Shown here in pieces: positions 8,444 through 16,913 of a stretch of 64,000 nt of DNA (the stretch's first letter is position 1; each line of letters begins with the position of its first letter). Made by a program: the position numbers and the translations under genes. The stretch comes from Kineosporia aurantiaca JCM 3230 (GTDB lineage Bacteria > Actinomycetota > Actinomycetes > Actinomycetales > Kineosporiaceae). The notes beneath the pieces are model-generated. The model ran no database searches. It saw nothing but the letters and a program-made list of their open reading frames with translations, and was not told the DNA's origin. The stretch is from the NCBI GenBank assembly GCA_000719025.1, contig JODP01000005.1, positions 62,001 through 126,000 on the forward strand, written 5' to 3'.

Positions 8444-9135
8444 GCGCTCGATCCGATCGGGTGGCCGCCGAGCAGGGTGAGAACCTGGTCGGCCGCGTCC
8501 CGGACCGCCGGCGCCGAAAGACTGGTGACGATCGTGCGGCCCTCCAGCCGGACCAGGTCCACGATCGTCCGGGACAGCGTGTCCTCTTCGGTCGTGGGGC
8601 TCTCGACGGCGACCACCAGCAGATCCGGGTCGTACGCCATCGCCATCGCGATGGCCAGCCGCTGCTGCTCAGCGCGGCCCAGTTCGCCCGGCAGCCGGTC
8701 CTTCACCAGGTCCAGGCCGACCGAGCGGCAGAGCTTGCGCACCTCTTCACGAGGATGGCGCTTCCCGCTCCAGCGCACCGGCAGCGCGATGTTGCCGAGC
8801 ACGCTGAGGTGCCCGAAAAGGACCGGCCGGGGTCCGACGAAACCGACCCGCCGCCGCCACGGTTCCGGGGACCGGACGGGGTCGGTCCCACTGCGGCAGA
8901 CCGGGGACCCGGCGATCTCGAGCGACCCACCGGCCAGCGCGGCGCGGCCGGCGAAGGTGAGCAGCAGGGTACTGACCTCGTCCGGAGACTCTCCCTGCAC
9001 GACGACCAGCGTTCCCGAAGTCACGCTGAGGTCCCGGACGTGCAGAGCGGAAAGTCCGGCGGCGGCGTCCGTTTCGACCTGGACGCCGCGGAGCCGGACT
9101 GCAGTGGTCAACCGATGGAGGCGGTTCGCTGACAT
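8440..9135 (-). CDS. ABC-transporter ATPase-like protein with lost catalytic motifs
   Basis: The 231-residue protein aligns throughout with ABC nucleotide-binding domains, but every catalytic element is changed. The P-loop reads GESPDEVST, with no GKS/T lysine. The signature is LGRAEQQRLAIAMAMA in place of LSGGQ. Walker B is LLVVAVESPT, with Val where Asp belongs. The switch His is Ser in IVTSLSAPAV. Fold-wide similarity without frameshift argues for a maintained, ATPase-dead protein. It lies 72 bases after the lanA-like gene, beyond a hairpin, and is coupled to the membrane protein. A role in peptide binding or immunity is inference. Confidence 0.7.
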   Translation of the reverse strand: MSANRLHRLTTAVRLRGVQVETDAAAGLSALHVRDLSVTSGTLVVVQGESPDEVSTLLLTFAGRAALAGGSLEIAGSPVCRSGTDPVRSPEPWRRRVGFVGPRPVLFGHLSVLGNIALPVRWSGKRHPREEVRKLCRSVGLDLVKDRLPGELGRAEQQRLAIAMAMAYDPDLLVVAVESPTTEEDTLSRTIVDLVRLEGRTIVTSLSAPAVRDAADQVLTLLGGHPIGSSA

Positions 9136-9168
9136 GGCGGGTTCCTACCGGCAGATGATCGGTCGGGC

Positions 9169-9208
9169 ACGAGGGTGGTGGCGCCGGTACCGGCGCCACC
9201 ACCCTCGT
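9169..9208. terminator. Perfect 40-base palindrome after the lanA-like gene
   Basis: The two 20-base halves (acgagggtggtggcgccggt and its exact complement) form a GC-rich hairpin beginning at the precursor's stop codon. No T-run follows on the minus strand. In RiPP operons such hairpins often attenuate read-through or protect the 3' end of the precursor mRNA, giving more peptide than transporter. That role is inferred from position. Confidence 0.6.
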
Positions 9209-9303
9209 CAGCAGTAGAAGTGCGACAGAATACTCATCGATTCCAGAAGCGGCGTGCCGCTGTCCTTTTCGAGCTCCAGCTCGTGCAACTGGTCCAGCGA
9301 CAT
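9208..9303 (-). CDS. lanA: Class III lanthipeptide precursor, labionin/avionin-type core
   Basis: This 31-codon gene encodes a leader containing LDQLHELELEKD and ends in SMSILSHFYC. The C-terminal S-I-L-S-H-F-Y-C is Ser-x2-Ser-x3-Cys, the signature that class III LanKC enzymes turn into labionin, or avionin when the terminal Cys is decarboxylated. The acidic, Leu-rich leader is like those bound by LanKC. It lies 84 bases downstream of a LanKC gene on the same strand, with a perfect palindrome after it. No LanD-type Cys decarboxylase is in the window, so labionin is more likely than avionin. The ORF is short enough to be missed by gene callers. Confidence 0.78.
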   Translation of the reverse strand: MSLDQLHELELEKDSGTPLLESMSILSHFYC

Positions 9304-9387
9304 GATGGCCTCATTCCGTGGGTACCGTCTGCGTCCTGCGTTGCCTCAATTCTGGCCGATCCACGGGGGCGGCCCTAGTGGATGGCG

Positions 9388-11946
9388 TCACGCACGCGTC
9401 CTGACGTTTGTCATCTTCGCCGCCTGGACCGGCAGCGGCGTGCGGGGCAGGCCCAGGTGCCGGGGCAGCCGCAGGGCGGCGTGCAGGGCGTCCTGCGCCA
9501 GCGAGGCGAGGGCGACCAGGGCTCCGGCGCTGCCGGTGGCCAGATCGGTGGAGAGCCGGAAACCCGCGTTGCCGAGCAGGGCCGTGGCCGGCTCCGAGGC
9601 CTTCTGTTCGGGCAGCGGCATGACGTTCCACCCGACCCGGCCCTCGTGCAGGGCGACCCCGGCGTCCTCGTCCCCCGCCAGTCGCCGCAGGACCGCGAGC
9701 AGGCCACACCGCCCGAGCGCCAGGCCGGTGCCCACCACCACCGGCGTGAGGCAGCTCTGCCGGACCCCGGCAACCAGCGACACCAGCCGGGCGGTCTCGG
9801 CCGCGCTGAGCCCGGCCAGGTCCGACCGACCGAGCAGGGCCGCCCCGGCCAGCCCCAAAGCCGCACTGCCGTGGGCAAGGTCGGGCAGGAGCCGGCCCGC
9901 GGAGCGGAGAAGGACCGCGGGCCCGACGGTGACGACGTTCTCGGCCTCCCGCAGCACCGCCTGGTGCGCGGCCCGCAGACAGGTCTTCATCTGGGCGTCG
10001 CCGGAGATGTCGGCGATCGCGGTCAGGGCCAGAGCGATCCCCGACCAGCCGCCCAGCAGGCCGCTTCCCGGGCGGGGCCCGCTCGCGCTCAGCGCCGCCG
10101 TGGTGTCCGCCAGATGGCGCTGGGCGGGCTCGTCGAACTCTGGGCCGAGCAGACCGGCCAGCTCGGCGAAGGCCAGGGCCCGCCCGGCGTGCCCGTACTC
10201 CCAGGACGGCGGCAGGGAGCTTTCGGGCCGGGACGCGGCGCGGCGGGCCACCGTTCGGGCCTGCTCGGGCCGGCCGAGCAGCGCGAGCGCCAGGGCCACC
10301 CCCTCCAGGCCGTGCCCCAGTCCCCCGACCGGCCGTTCCCGTTCGGCGGCGGTCACGATCCAGTCGAGCCAGGGCTCGGGGACCCGGGCGCCGACCGCCT
10401 GCAGCGCCAGGCACACCCCGCTCGCCCCGTGCAGCAGGCCGAGCCCACCGCCGGGGGTGGTGAACTGGGCGATGTCCCCGGGCAGGAGCCGGTCGGCGCG
10501 GTGCGGGGTGGCTGCCACCGTCAGACCACGCACGAGCGCGGCCCGGTCGGGAGCCCCGCCGGTCACCACCCGATCAGCCCCGAGGTCGGCCCCGAGGTCG
10601 GCCAGGGCGGCCTGCTCCAGCTCGGCCTCCAGCTCCGGGCGCCAGGTGAGCACGTCCAGGTGCGGGGCGAGCAGGGCCATCCGGATCAGGTCTACGGCCC
10701 GCAGATCACCGGCCAGGCTGGGGGAACCGTCGCCGGGCCGGCTCAGCGCGGTGATCCCGGTGGAGACCGACCAGCCGTCCAGGCTCGCGGACTCCAGATC
10801 CACCAGGACCAGCCGGTCCTCGACCTCCAGGACGTTGCCCGGGTGCAGGTCGCCGTGGGCGACCCCGTGATCGGCCAGGGCCTGGACCATGGGTCTCAGC
10901 CGGGCCGCCGTCCGCTCCACCCAGCGCAGGTAGGCGGCCTCCTCCCCCGCGGTCGCCCCCGGCCGGATTCCGGGGTTGGTGGCGAAGCAGGCGCTGAGGC
11001 TGGGGCCGGGGATGTACTCCAGGACGAGGAAGTCGCTGTCCCCCACGCTGACCAGGTCGAGCACCTCGGGTACCAGGCCGGTCCCGGCCAGGCGGGTCAG
11101 CACCGCGTGCTCGTGCCGCAGGCGGGTCGCGGCATCCACGCCCATGGTGTCCAGACCGGCGTTGCGACGGCCCTCCTTGAGCACGACGGTCGATTCCCCG
11201 CGCCACCGGGCCCGGTAGACCCCGCCCCCGGTGGAGCGGTGCAGGACGGCGACATCGTCGATCTCGAGCCTGGGCGCCGGGTTGAGCGCCTGGAAGCGCT
11301 GCAGCAGCTCGGGCAGCGGTGGGGCCTGCCGGGCTCCGGCCGGGCCGCGCCGGTCGAGGACCGGCCGACCCGCCCGGGTCCAGCCCGGCCGCAGCCGGCC
11401 CTCGGTGTCGGTGCACCAGCTCTCGGCAAAAGCACCGTAGCGCAAATAGATCGGCGCCCCGGAGACCGGAATCTCACCGGCAATACCCGGCCCGGGCTGC
11501 CCGGCCAGACCGGCCACCAGACGGTCCAGGAGCCTCTCGGCCAGCGCCGGGGTGGCCGGATAGGCGGTCAGCACCTTGCCGCTGCTGTCCGCGGCCGCGT
11601 ACTTCAGCTGGGTGGCCAGGACGGTCCGCTCGGTCCGCAGCGTCTTGACCGGGATGCCCAGCTCCCAGCAGGCCCGGACGGTGAGGTCGGCGACCGGCCG
11701 GGCGTTGCCCGGCAGGGCCGCGACGTGGATCTTCCAGCCCTGCTCGGGCAGGGAGCAGACCGGTGGGACGAAAACCGTCCACAGTCCCTGCTCTCCTCGC
11801 TGCCAGCCGGCCGGTGCGTTCTCCGGCGCGAGCCGGGGACTGCGGTCACTGGAGTCCGGAGAGCCCAGGACGTCGTAGAAAAGGCCGTGAGCCATGGTGA
11901 ATGGGATGTAGGCGGACTTCACCCGTTGAGCAAGGGACGATTTCAC
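9388..11946 (-). CDS. lanKC: Class III lanthionine synthetase LanKC (copy 1)
   Basis: This three-domain enzyme of about 852 residues phosphorylates Ser/Thr in a precursor, eliminates phosphate and cyclises with Cys. An N-terminal lyase domain has SSGKVLTAYP and IYLRYGAF. The central kinase has STGGGVYRARW, VVLKEG, the catalytic loop HGDLHPGNVL near residue 362 and LVDLES. The C-terminal LanC-like domain lacks the Cys-His-Gly zinc ligands, which marks class III rather than IV. I chose the GTG at 11946, keeping the AYIPFTMAHGLFYDVLG opening; ATG at 11895 is the alternative and the open frame runs to 12066. It directly precedes the labionin-type precursor, its likely substrate. Confidence 0.9.
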   Translation of the reverse strand: MKSSLAQRVKSAYIPFTMAHGLFYDVLGSPDSSDRSPRLAPENAPAGWQRGEQGLWTVFVPPVCSLPEQGWKIHVAALPGNARPVADLTVRACWELGIPVKTLRTERTVLATQLKYAAADSSGKVLTAYPATPALAERLLDRLVAGLAGQPGPGIAGEIPVSGAPIYLRYGAFAESWCTDTEGRLRPGWTRAGRPVLDRRGPAGARQAPPLPELLQRFQALNPAPRLEIDDVAVLHRSTGGGVYRARWRGESTVVLKEGRRNAGLDTMGVDAATRLRHEHAVLTRLAGTGLVPEVLDLVSVGDSDFLVLEYIPGPSLSACFATNPGIRPGATAGEEAAYLRWVERTAARLRPMVQALADHGVAHGDLHPGNVLEVEDRLVLVDLESASLDGWSVSTGITALSRPGDGSPSLAGDLRAVDLIRMALLAPHLDVLTWRPELEAELEQAALADLGADLGADRVVTGGAPDRAALVRGLTVAATPHRADRLLPGDIAQFTTPGGGLGLLHGASGVCLALQAVGARVPEPWLDWIVTAAERERPVGGLGHGLEGVALALALLGRPEQARTVARRAASRPESSLPPSWEYGHAGRALAFAELAGLLGPEFDEPAQRHLADTTAALSASGPRPGSGLLGGWSGIALALTAIADISGDAQMKTCLRAAHQAVLREAENVVTVGPAVLLRSAGRLLPDLAHGSAALGLAGAALLGRSDLAGLSAAETARLVSLVAGVRQSCLTPVVVGTGLALGRCGLLAVLRRLAGDEDAGVALHEGRVGWNVMPLPEQKASEPATALLGNAGFRLSTDLATGSAGALVALASLAQDALHAALRLPRHLGLPRTPLPVQAAKMTNVRTRA

Positions 11947-12060
11947 AGGACCCCCCCGGGTCGTATCGGCACCATCGATGTGAACCCCTCGATGCACGTG
12001 CCGCTGATCCTTGCGCCCTGCTGTCATGTCCCGCGAGTGTTCGATGTCAGGACGATGGGA

Positions 12061-12072
12061 TGACACCTGTCA
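12061..12072. promoter_or_regulatory. Palindromic operator copy 1 (TGACACCTGTCA)
   Basis: An exact 12-base palindrome on the LanKC side of the divergent region. The same TGACA-N2-TGTCA form recurs at 12133 and 24506, each time between divergent RiPP-locus genes. Confidence 0.6.
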
Positions 12073-12132
12073 GGAACCCCACCGCACGACGGCCTGAACA
12101 CCCTGCTCCGGAGCACGTCCGGGCCCGGTAGC

Positions 12133-12144
12133 TGACAGTTGTCA
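12133..12144. promoter_or_regulatory. Palindromic operator copy 2 (TGACAGTTGTCA)
   Basis: The arms match copy 1; the centre is GT. It lies 72 bases (start to start, about seven helical turns) from copy 1, on the same face of the helix, and upstream of the probable daptide promoter. Confidence 0.6.
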
Positions 12145-12320
12145 CCCCGACCACCTGTAGTCGTTCACCCCACTGCAGTGACAGCCGCCCCTAGGCGCTC
12201 ACCCCGGCCGGTTCGTAGTGTTCTGCCATGCCTTACCGAAAGCGCAACTCGGAAAGGCGCTCTCGAAAGTCGACCCGGTGCCCGCAAGGCGCCCGAGCAG
12301 GACGAAGGAGTGATGACGCG

Positions 12321-13313
12321 GTGCCCGACCCGACCAGCCTGACCCACCTCGCTGAGGTCACGACCGGAGCCACCCGGTCCCGTGAAGTACCTGGCCGGCT
12401 GAGCGTCTTCCTCGAGGACGCCGGTCACCTGGAGACGCTGACCCGTCGCGGCATCGGCGGCCGCAAGTGCGCCTTCTTCCTGCCCGAGCCCGTCGCCTCG
12501 GCCAACCAGCACTTTACCGTGGTGGGTTACCAGGGCGGCCTGGGGACGCCGGGCGACCAGCTCTGGCTCGACGACTCCTTCGTGATGGAAGTCCAGTCCT
12601 ACGCGGTGAGCGGCTTCCTCGCCGTGCACGGCCCGACGCTGCTCCGGATCACCGGTCCCGAAGACCTGCTCGCGCTCGGCGCTGATGCGGTCGCCACCCG
12701 GGACCACGGGCGCCTGCCCCGAGTGGCCACCAGCCCGCTGGTGTACCTGGCCGACAGTCCGGCCCTCGGCTGGCCGGGAGACCACCACCTCAGCCGCCGC
12801 ATCCACGTCCGAGCGGACGCAACCGTCGCGGTCTCGCCGACGGGCTCTCCGGTGGCCACCCTCGACACGCTCACCCCCGGCACCCTCAGCCACCTCGCCG
12901 AGACGGGGGCCGGCGCGGAAACCGCCCTGCGCGCCGTCGTCGCCGACGCCGACATCGAACGACTTCACCACGAAGTTCCCTGGCTACCGCGCTATCTCGC
13001 GGTGGTCGCGGCGGTCCGGGCCGCCCGGGCCTGCGGAGCCGAGATCGACGCGGTGTCCGGCTTCGGCCTGCGACTGGACCCCCAGCTGGCTCTTGAGGAC
13101 GGCACCGCACCGGCGGAACGGCCGGTGATCGTCCGCACCGCCGAGGGCGCCCTGGTCGTCGACCCGGTCCAGGGCCGGATCGTCTCCCTGGACCTCGCCT
13201 CGGCAACCGCCCTGGAGCGTCAGCTCGACGGACCCGGCGACCCTGCCGGGGCCCGGCTCACCACCGCGCTCGCCTCCCGCGGGTTCAGTATCGGAATGGA
13301 GCTGGCGGCATGA
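12321..13313 (+). CDS. mpaD: Daptide RiPP-recognition protein (MpaD-like)
   Basis: This is a protein of about 330 residues with no catalytic motif. Its last 70 residues (VIVRTAEGALVVDPVQGRIV and the following SLDLASATALERQLDG) have the strand and winged-helix pattern of PqqD/RRE domains, which bind RiPP leaders and present them to tailoring enzymes. It is the first gene of a run coupled by ATGA overlaps to the methyltransferase, aminotransferase and decarboxylase, the known daptide gene order around the RRE protein. The GTG at 12321 has AAGGAG ten bases upstream; the open frame to 12228 lacks such a site. Confidence 0.75.
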   Translation: MPDPTSLTHLAEVTTGATRSREVPGRLSVFLEDAGHLETLTRRGIGGRKCAFFLPEPVASANQHFTVVGYQGGLGTPGDQLWLDDSFVMEVQSYAVSGFLAVHGPTLLRITGPEDLLALGADAVATRDHGRLPRVATSPLVYLADSPALGWPGDHHLSRRIHVRADATVAVSPTGSPVATLDTLTPGTLSHLAETGAGAETALRAVVADADIERLHHEVPWLPRYLAVVAAVRAARACGAEIDAVSGFGLRLDPQLALEDGTAPAERPVIVRTAEGALVVDPVQGRIVSLDLASATALERQLDGPGDPAGARLTTALASRGFSIGMELAA

Positions 13314-14113
13314 GCACCACTCTCCAGGCCGGGGCCGCGATTGCCGCGCTTGGTGAAATGGTGCAGTACTGCGATCTTTACGACGAGCTGGGCGCCGCGA
13401 TGTACCACGACATCACGCTCGGGGACGACAGTGAACTGCGCGAGGTGCTCGCCCTGCTGCGGTCCATGCCACCGGGCCCGGTGCTGGAACTGGCCGCCGG
13501 AGCCGGCCGGATGTCCCTGCCCGTCGCCGCGAGCGGTCGGGCGGTGGTGGCCCTGGACCTGTCACCGAGCCTGCTGAACCTGCTCGCCGACCGGGTCGCC
13601 GGCACGCTGGTCCCGCCGGCCCGGGACCGGATCGACCCGGTGGTCGGTGACATGGCCGACTTCCACCTCGGCCGCCGGTTCGCCGTCATCATGCTCGGCA
13701 GCACCTCGATCACCCTGCTCTCGGCCGAGCAGCGCCAAGGTCTCTACCGATGCGTGCGTGAGCATCTCGAACCCGGCGGGATCTTCCTGGTCACCGTCCC
13801 CGTCCCCGCGCACGGGGCCGCCGAGGTCAGCGACATCCACCGCGTCGTCACCGGCTGGTCGGGACGCGAGTACGACATGTTCGACGCGATCGTCCCCGGT
13901 CAGGACTACCGGACCGTCACTGTGATCGGCCGGTCGGCCCCGCCGGACGGGCAGCCGGTGCCGGTGGCCGTCTCCCGGCCGCGGCTGTTCGACGGCCGGG
14001 TGATCGGCACCGAACTGCTGGAGCACGGGTTCCGCCACCGCAGCGATGCGGCGATCGGCGACTGCACCGAACGACTCGACGTACTGGTCCAGACCTGGGA
14101 GATGACGGCATGA
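13310..14113 (+). CDS. mpaM: Daptide SAM-dependent N-methyltransferase (MpaM-like)
   Basis: This class I methyltransferase of 267 residues has motif I as VLELAAGAGRMSLPVA near residue 57, the acidic loop as VALDLS, and a GDMADFHLG motif that binds the adenine. In daptide pathways this enzyme dimethylates the C-terminal amine made by the aminotransferase, giving (S)-N2,N2-dimethyl-1,2-propanediamine. Start and stop overlap both neighbours by four bases, so stoichiometric production with the partner enzymes is expected. Confidence 0.82.
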   Translation: MSTTLQAGAAIAALGEMVQYCDLYDELGAAMYHDITLGDDSELREVLALLRSMPPGPVLELAAGAGRMSLPVAASGRAVVALDLSPSLLNLLADRVAGTLVPPARDRIDPVVGDMADFHLGRRFAVIMLGSTSITLLSAEQRQGLYRCVREHLEPGGIFLVTVPVPAHGAAEVSDIHRVVTGWSGREYDMFDAIVPGQDYRTVTVIGRSAPPDGQPVPVAVSRPRLFDGRVIGTELLEHGFRHRSDAAIGDCTERLDVLVQTWEMTA

Positions 14114-15408
14114 GCGCCACCTCGGCAGCCCCGGCCCTGTGGCCGGCTCTCCTGGCCCGCGCCGACCACCTGCGCGACGACCTGTGCCTGGTCGGTGCCA
14201 AGGGCCATCGGGTGCGGTTCGCGGACGGCCGGGAGGCACTGTGCGGCACGAGCGGCCTGTGGAACGTCAACCTCGGCTACGGCAACGAGGCAGTGGCCGA
14301 GGCATCGGCCCGGGCGTTGCGAGACGCTTCCTATCTCAGTGTCTTTCGGTACAGCAACACCTACGCCCGGGCCGCGGCCGAGACGCTGGTCGGCCTGGCC
14401 GGCCCGGACCGCTTCGCCCGGGTGCTGTTCTCCACCTCCGGCGGCGCGGCCAACGATGCGGTGCTCAAGCTCGTGCGCCACGTCCATGCGATCGAAGGGC
14501 ATTCCGAGCGTCGCATCGTCATCGGCCTGCGCGGCTCCTACCACGGCCTCACCTACGGCGGCTTCTCGCTGACCGGTGAGAACCTGGGCCAGCAGCTCTA
14601 CGGAGTCGACCCGCGGTTCGTGCGTCACGTAAAGCCCAACGCGGTCGACGAACTCAACGACATCCTGTCCGCCCTGGGAGACCGGGTCGCCGCCATCGTC
14701 GTGGAACCCGTCCTCGGCTCGGGCACCGTCGCTCTGGACGACGCGTACGTGAACGCCCTGCTCGCCCTGCGCTCCCGGCACGGATTCCTGCTCGTCGCGG
14801 ACGAGGTCGCCACCGGGTACGGCCGGGTCGGGCCGATGTTCGCCTCCTCGGCCTGGCCGGACGCTCCCGACGTGATGCTCACGTCGAAGGGACTGACCAA
14901 CGGGGCGGCGGCCGCCTCCGCAATCCTGGTGAGCCACCGGATCGCCCAGGCCTTCGAAAACTCCGACCAGGTGCTGGTGCACGCCGAGACGCAGGCGGGA
15001 ACCCCGGCCAGCTGCGCCGTGATCAGCGCGGTGGCCGAGGAGTTCACCCGCCTGGACGCCCTCGGGAACGGGCAGCGCATCGCCGCCGTGCTCGATGCCG
15101 GACTGACCTCGCTGGCGGCCCGCCTTCCCGTCCCGACCAGCACCGCCGGCCGCGGCCTGTTCCGCACCCTGCACGCCCACGCCCCCGACGGGGCGCCGGT
15201 CGGGTCGGCCGTCGTCGCCCAGCTCATCACCGCCGTCCGGGAGGCCGGCGCCGTGGTCCACCCCGGACCCGGTGGCATCCAGCTGATCCCGGCCCTGACC
15301 TACTCCGAGGCCGAGGTCGCCGAACTGCTCGGCTGCGTGGAGCGCGGCTTCGCCCAGGTCGCCACGGACGGCGGCTTCGCCCGCCCGGTCCTGGAGCCGG
15401 CGTCATGA
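14110..15408 (+). CDS. mpaB: Daptide class III aminotransferase (MpaB-like)
   Basis: This PLP enzyme of 432 residues belongs to aminotransferase class III. LLVADEVATGYGRVG supplies the Asp that contacts the pyridine nitrogen, and the Schiff-base Lys is in VMLTSKGLTNGAA near residue 258. In daptide biosynthesis the enzyme aminates the ketone left after oxidative decarboxylation of the C-terminal Thr. The setting, between the methyltransferase and the dehydrogenase-like gene with ATGA overlaps on both sides, is the main argument for this role over ordinary metabolism. Confidence 0.87.
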   Translation: MSATSAAPALWPALLARADHLRDDLCLVGAKGHRVRFADGREALCGTSGLWNVNLGYGNEAVAEASARALRDASYLSVFRYSNTYARAAAETLVGLAGPDRFARVLFSTSGGAANDAVLKLVRHVHAIEGHSERRIVIGLRGSYHGLTYGGFSLTGENLGQQLYGVDPRFVRHVKPNAVDELNDILSALGDRVAAIVVEPVLGSGTVALDDAYVNALLALRSRHGFLLVADEVATGYGRVGPMFASSAWPDAPDVMLTSKGLTNGAAAASAILVSHRIAQAFENSDQVLVHAETQAGTPASCAVISAVAEEFTRLDALGNGQRIAAVLDAGLTSLAARLPVPTSTAGRGLFRTLHAHAPDGAPVGSAVVAQLITAVREAGAVVHPGPGGIQLIPALTYSEAEVAELLGCVERGFAQVATDGGFARPVLEPAS

Positions 15409-16640
15409 GGGCCACCTGGCTGGGCGCCGCCCACACCGTGGAATCGGCCTTCGTCCGCTCCGGCACCGCGACCGTCCGGCTGATCGTCGACGCCGGGGTC
15501 GAGGACGCACCCATCCACCGGCGGGTCCGGTCCTGGCTCGGCGTCCTGGGCGCGCGGCCCGCCGGGATCCAGACCCTGATCGTGCCCAGCCGCAGCAGCG
15601 ACCTGAGTGGCCCGCTGCTGCCGGCCGAGAGCACGGCCGGAAACACGGCTGGGAAGGTGGACGTGACCGTGGTCGTCGGCGGGGGCGCGGTCCTGGACCG
15701 GGTCAAGCTCGCCACTCTCGAACACGACTACGCGAGCTGGACGCGGACCCGCAGCGGGCTCGTCGCGCTCCCCCCGGGCCCGGGCCGGACCGCACCGCTG
15801 GTCGCGATCCCGACCACGCTCGGCACCGGGGCCGAGGCCAGCGCCGTGGCCCTGGCCCACCTGGGCAACCGCCGGCTGCTCGTGATGGACCGCAGCCTGC
15901 GGCCGACCGCCTACGCCCACGACCCCGCGGCCTACCGGACACTACCCGGACCGCTGCTGCGCGAAGGTCTCGCCGAGATCCTCTCCCGGCTGGTCGGGCC
16001 GGTCGTCGGCGACGCCGTCGGGGATCCGCTCACCGACCGGCTGTGCCTGGGCCTGATCGCCCGGCTGGTCGAGTGCGCCGACGCCGTCGTGGCCGCCCTC
16101 GACGACGGCCACGAGCCCGGCCCGGCCGCGCTCGGGGAGGCCGCCCGGATCGGCGTCCTGGGCCACAGCGACCACGTCCAGCGTCCGCACCAGCCCTGGG
16201 CGGTCAAGCTCTGGGCGCTGGCCAACGAGGTGGCCGGGCTGACCGGTGGGGCGAAAATGCCCACCACCGTCCGGCTCTGGCCCGCCTTCTGGGCCGCGGT
16301 CGACGCGGGCGCCAGCAACCTGGGCAGTGCCGCCCAGCTCCGGGCCGTGTGGAGCACCATCCGCACGGCCCACTCCAAGCCCTTGCCGGCCAACCCCGGC
16401 GACGGGATCCACGCACTACTCACGCACTGGGGCGTCCAGGCCGACTCGTCGTGCGACGCCTTGCCCATCCCGCTCGTGACCGAGCGGGTGCTCCGGGCCT
16501 GGGGGGCGGGGCTTCCCCCGTACCAGGGCGTCCGGGCGGGAGACATCGAGCACCTGCTCGAGCGAACCCGCACCACCACACCGGTCGGCACGTTCACCGA
16601 CATCATCCCGCCGCGCACCGCCGCGGCACTGCCGCTCTGA
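15405..16640 (+). CDS. mpaC: Daptide oxidative decarboxylase, iron-alcohol-dehydrogenase fold (MpaC-like)
   Basis: This 411-residue protein has the iron-containing alcohol dehydrogenase fold, with VVVGGGAVLD for NAD binding and IPTTLGTGAEAS near residue 136. The usual metal ligands are absent: the region that should carry an Asp-His pair reads LREGLAEILSRL, and the conserved His-rich helix is replaced by ANEVAGLTGGAKMP. The daptide homologue oxidises the C-terminal Thr side chain to trigger decarboxylation to an aminoketone. Loss of the metal site suggests a hydride-transfer mechanism without iron. The three precursor genes follow directly. Confidence 0.82.
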   Translation: MRATWLGAAHTVESAFVRSGTATVRLIVDAGVEDAPIHRRVRSWLGVLGARPAGIQTLIVPSRSSDLSGPLLPAESTAGNTAGKVDVTVVVGGGAVLDRVKLATLEHDYASWTRTRSGLVALPPGPGRTAPLVAIPTTLGTGAEASAVALAHLGNRRLLVMDRSLRPTAYAHDPAAYRTLPGPLLREGLAEILSRLVGPVVGDAVGDPLTDRLCLGLIARLVECADAVVAALDDGHEPGPAALGEAARIGVLGHSDHVQRPHQPWAVKLWALANEVAGLTGGAKMPTTVRLWPAFWAAVDAGASNLGSAAQLRAVWSTIRTAHSKPLPANPGDGIHALLTHWGVQADSSCDALPIPLVTERVLRAWGAGLPPYQGVRAGDIEHLLERTRTTTPVGTFTDIIPPRTAAALPL

Positions 16641-16651
16641 AAGGACGCCAG

Positions 16652-16831
16652 ATGCGTGATACCAGAGGGGCTTACGAGCCCTACCCGGAGGGCCCCCACA
16701 AGCAACCCGCCATCCACCTGGACATCCAGGAACTCGAGCCGTTCGAGTCCCCGGACTGGGTGACCATGGGCAGCCTGGCTGCCGGCGGGGTGATCTTCCT
16801 GAGCGCGGTCGCGTTCGCGGTGGCCACCTGA
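16652..16831 (+). CDS. mpaA1: Daptide precursor peptide 1
   Basis: The 59-residue peptide has a leader with IHLDIQELEPFE, then SPDWVTMGS and a hydrophobic, Gly/Ala/Val-rich core ending in FAVAT. The C-terminal Thr is the residue converted to the dimethylated diamine in daptides. There is no Cys, so no thioether can form within the peptide. It starts 11 bases after the decarboxylase gene with GAAAGGACG as ribosome site. It is more divergent than the next two precursors, with a longer leader that includes a Pro-rich N-terminus. Confidence 0.85.
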   Translation: MRDTRGAYEPYPEGPHKQPAIHLDIQELEPFESPDWVTMGSLAAGGVIFLSAVAFAVAT

Positions 16832-16913
16832 ACCTCAGGCAGCCACTGGACCACGGTCAGGCAGAACAGCACGACCGAACATCACCGAGAGAACCGAGAG
16901 AGAAGGAAAAGCC

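Larger units (their letters stand above)
11947..12320. promoter_or_regulatory. Divergent promoter region of the two RiPP arms
   Basis: These 374 bases separate LanKC copy 1 (leftward) from the daptide operon (rightward). They contain two exact palindromes of the form TGACANNTGTCA and an additional half-site run (CAGTGACAGCC near 12172). A plausible -10 for the rightward operon is TAGTGT near 12215. The short open frames here have no coding character or ribosome sites that I trust, and I found no further precursor peptide. Confidence 0.6.

Noticed and set aside
9175..9378. Plus-strand frame over the lanA-like gene
   Set aside because: It runs through the palindrome and the complement of the precursor, has no ribosome site and no recognisable sequence.
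11947..12320. Additional small precursor peptides in the divergent region
   Set aside because: The short frames lack leader and core patterns or ribosome sites; the region is explained by promoters and operators.
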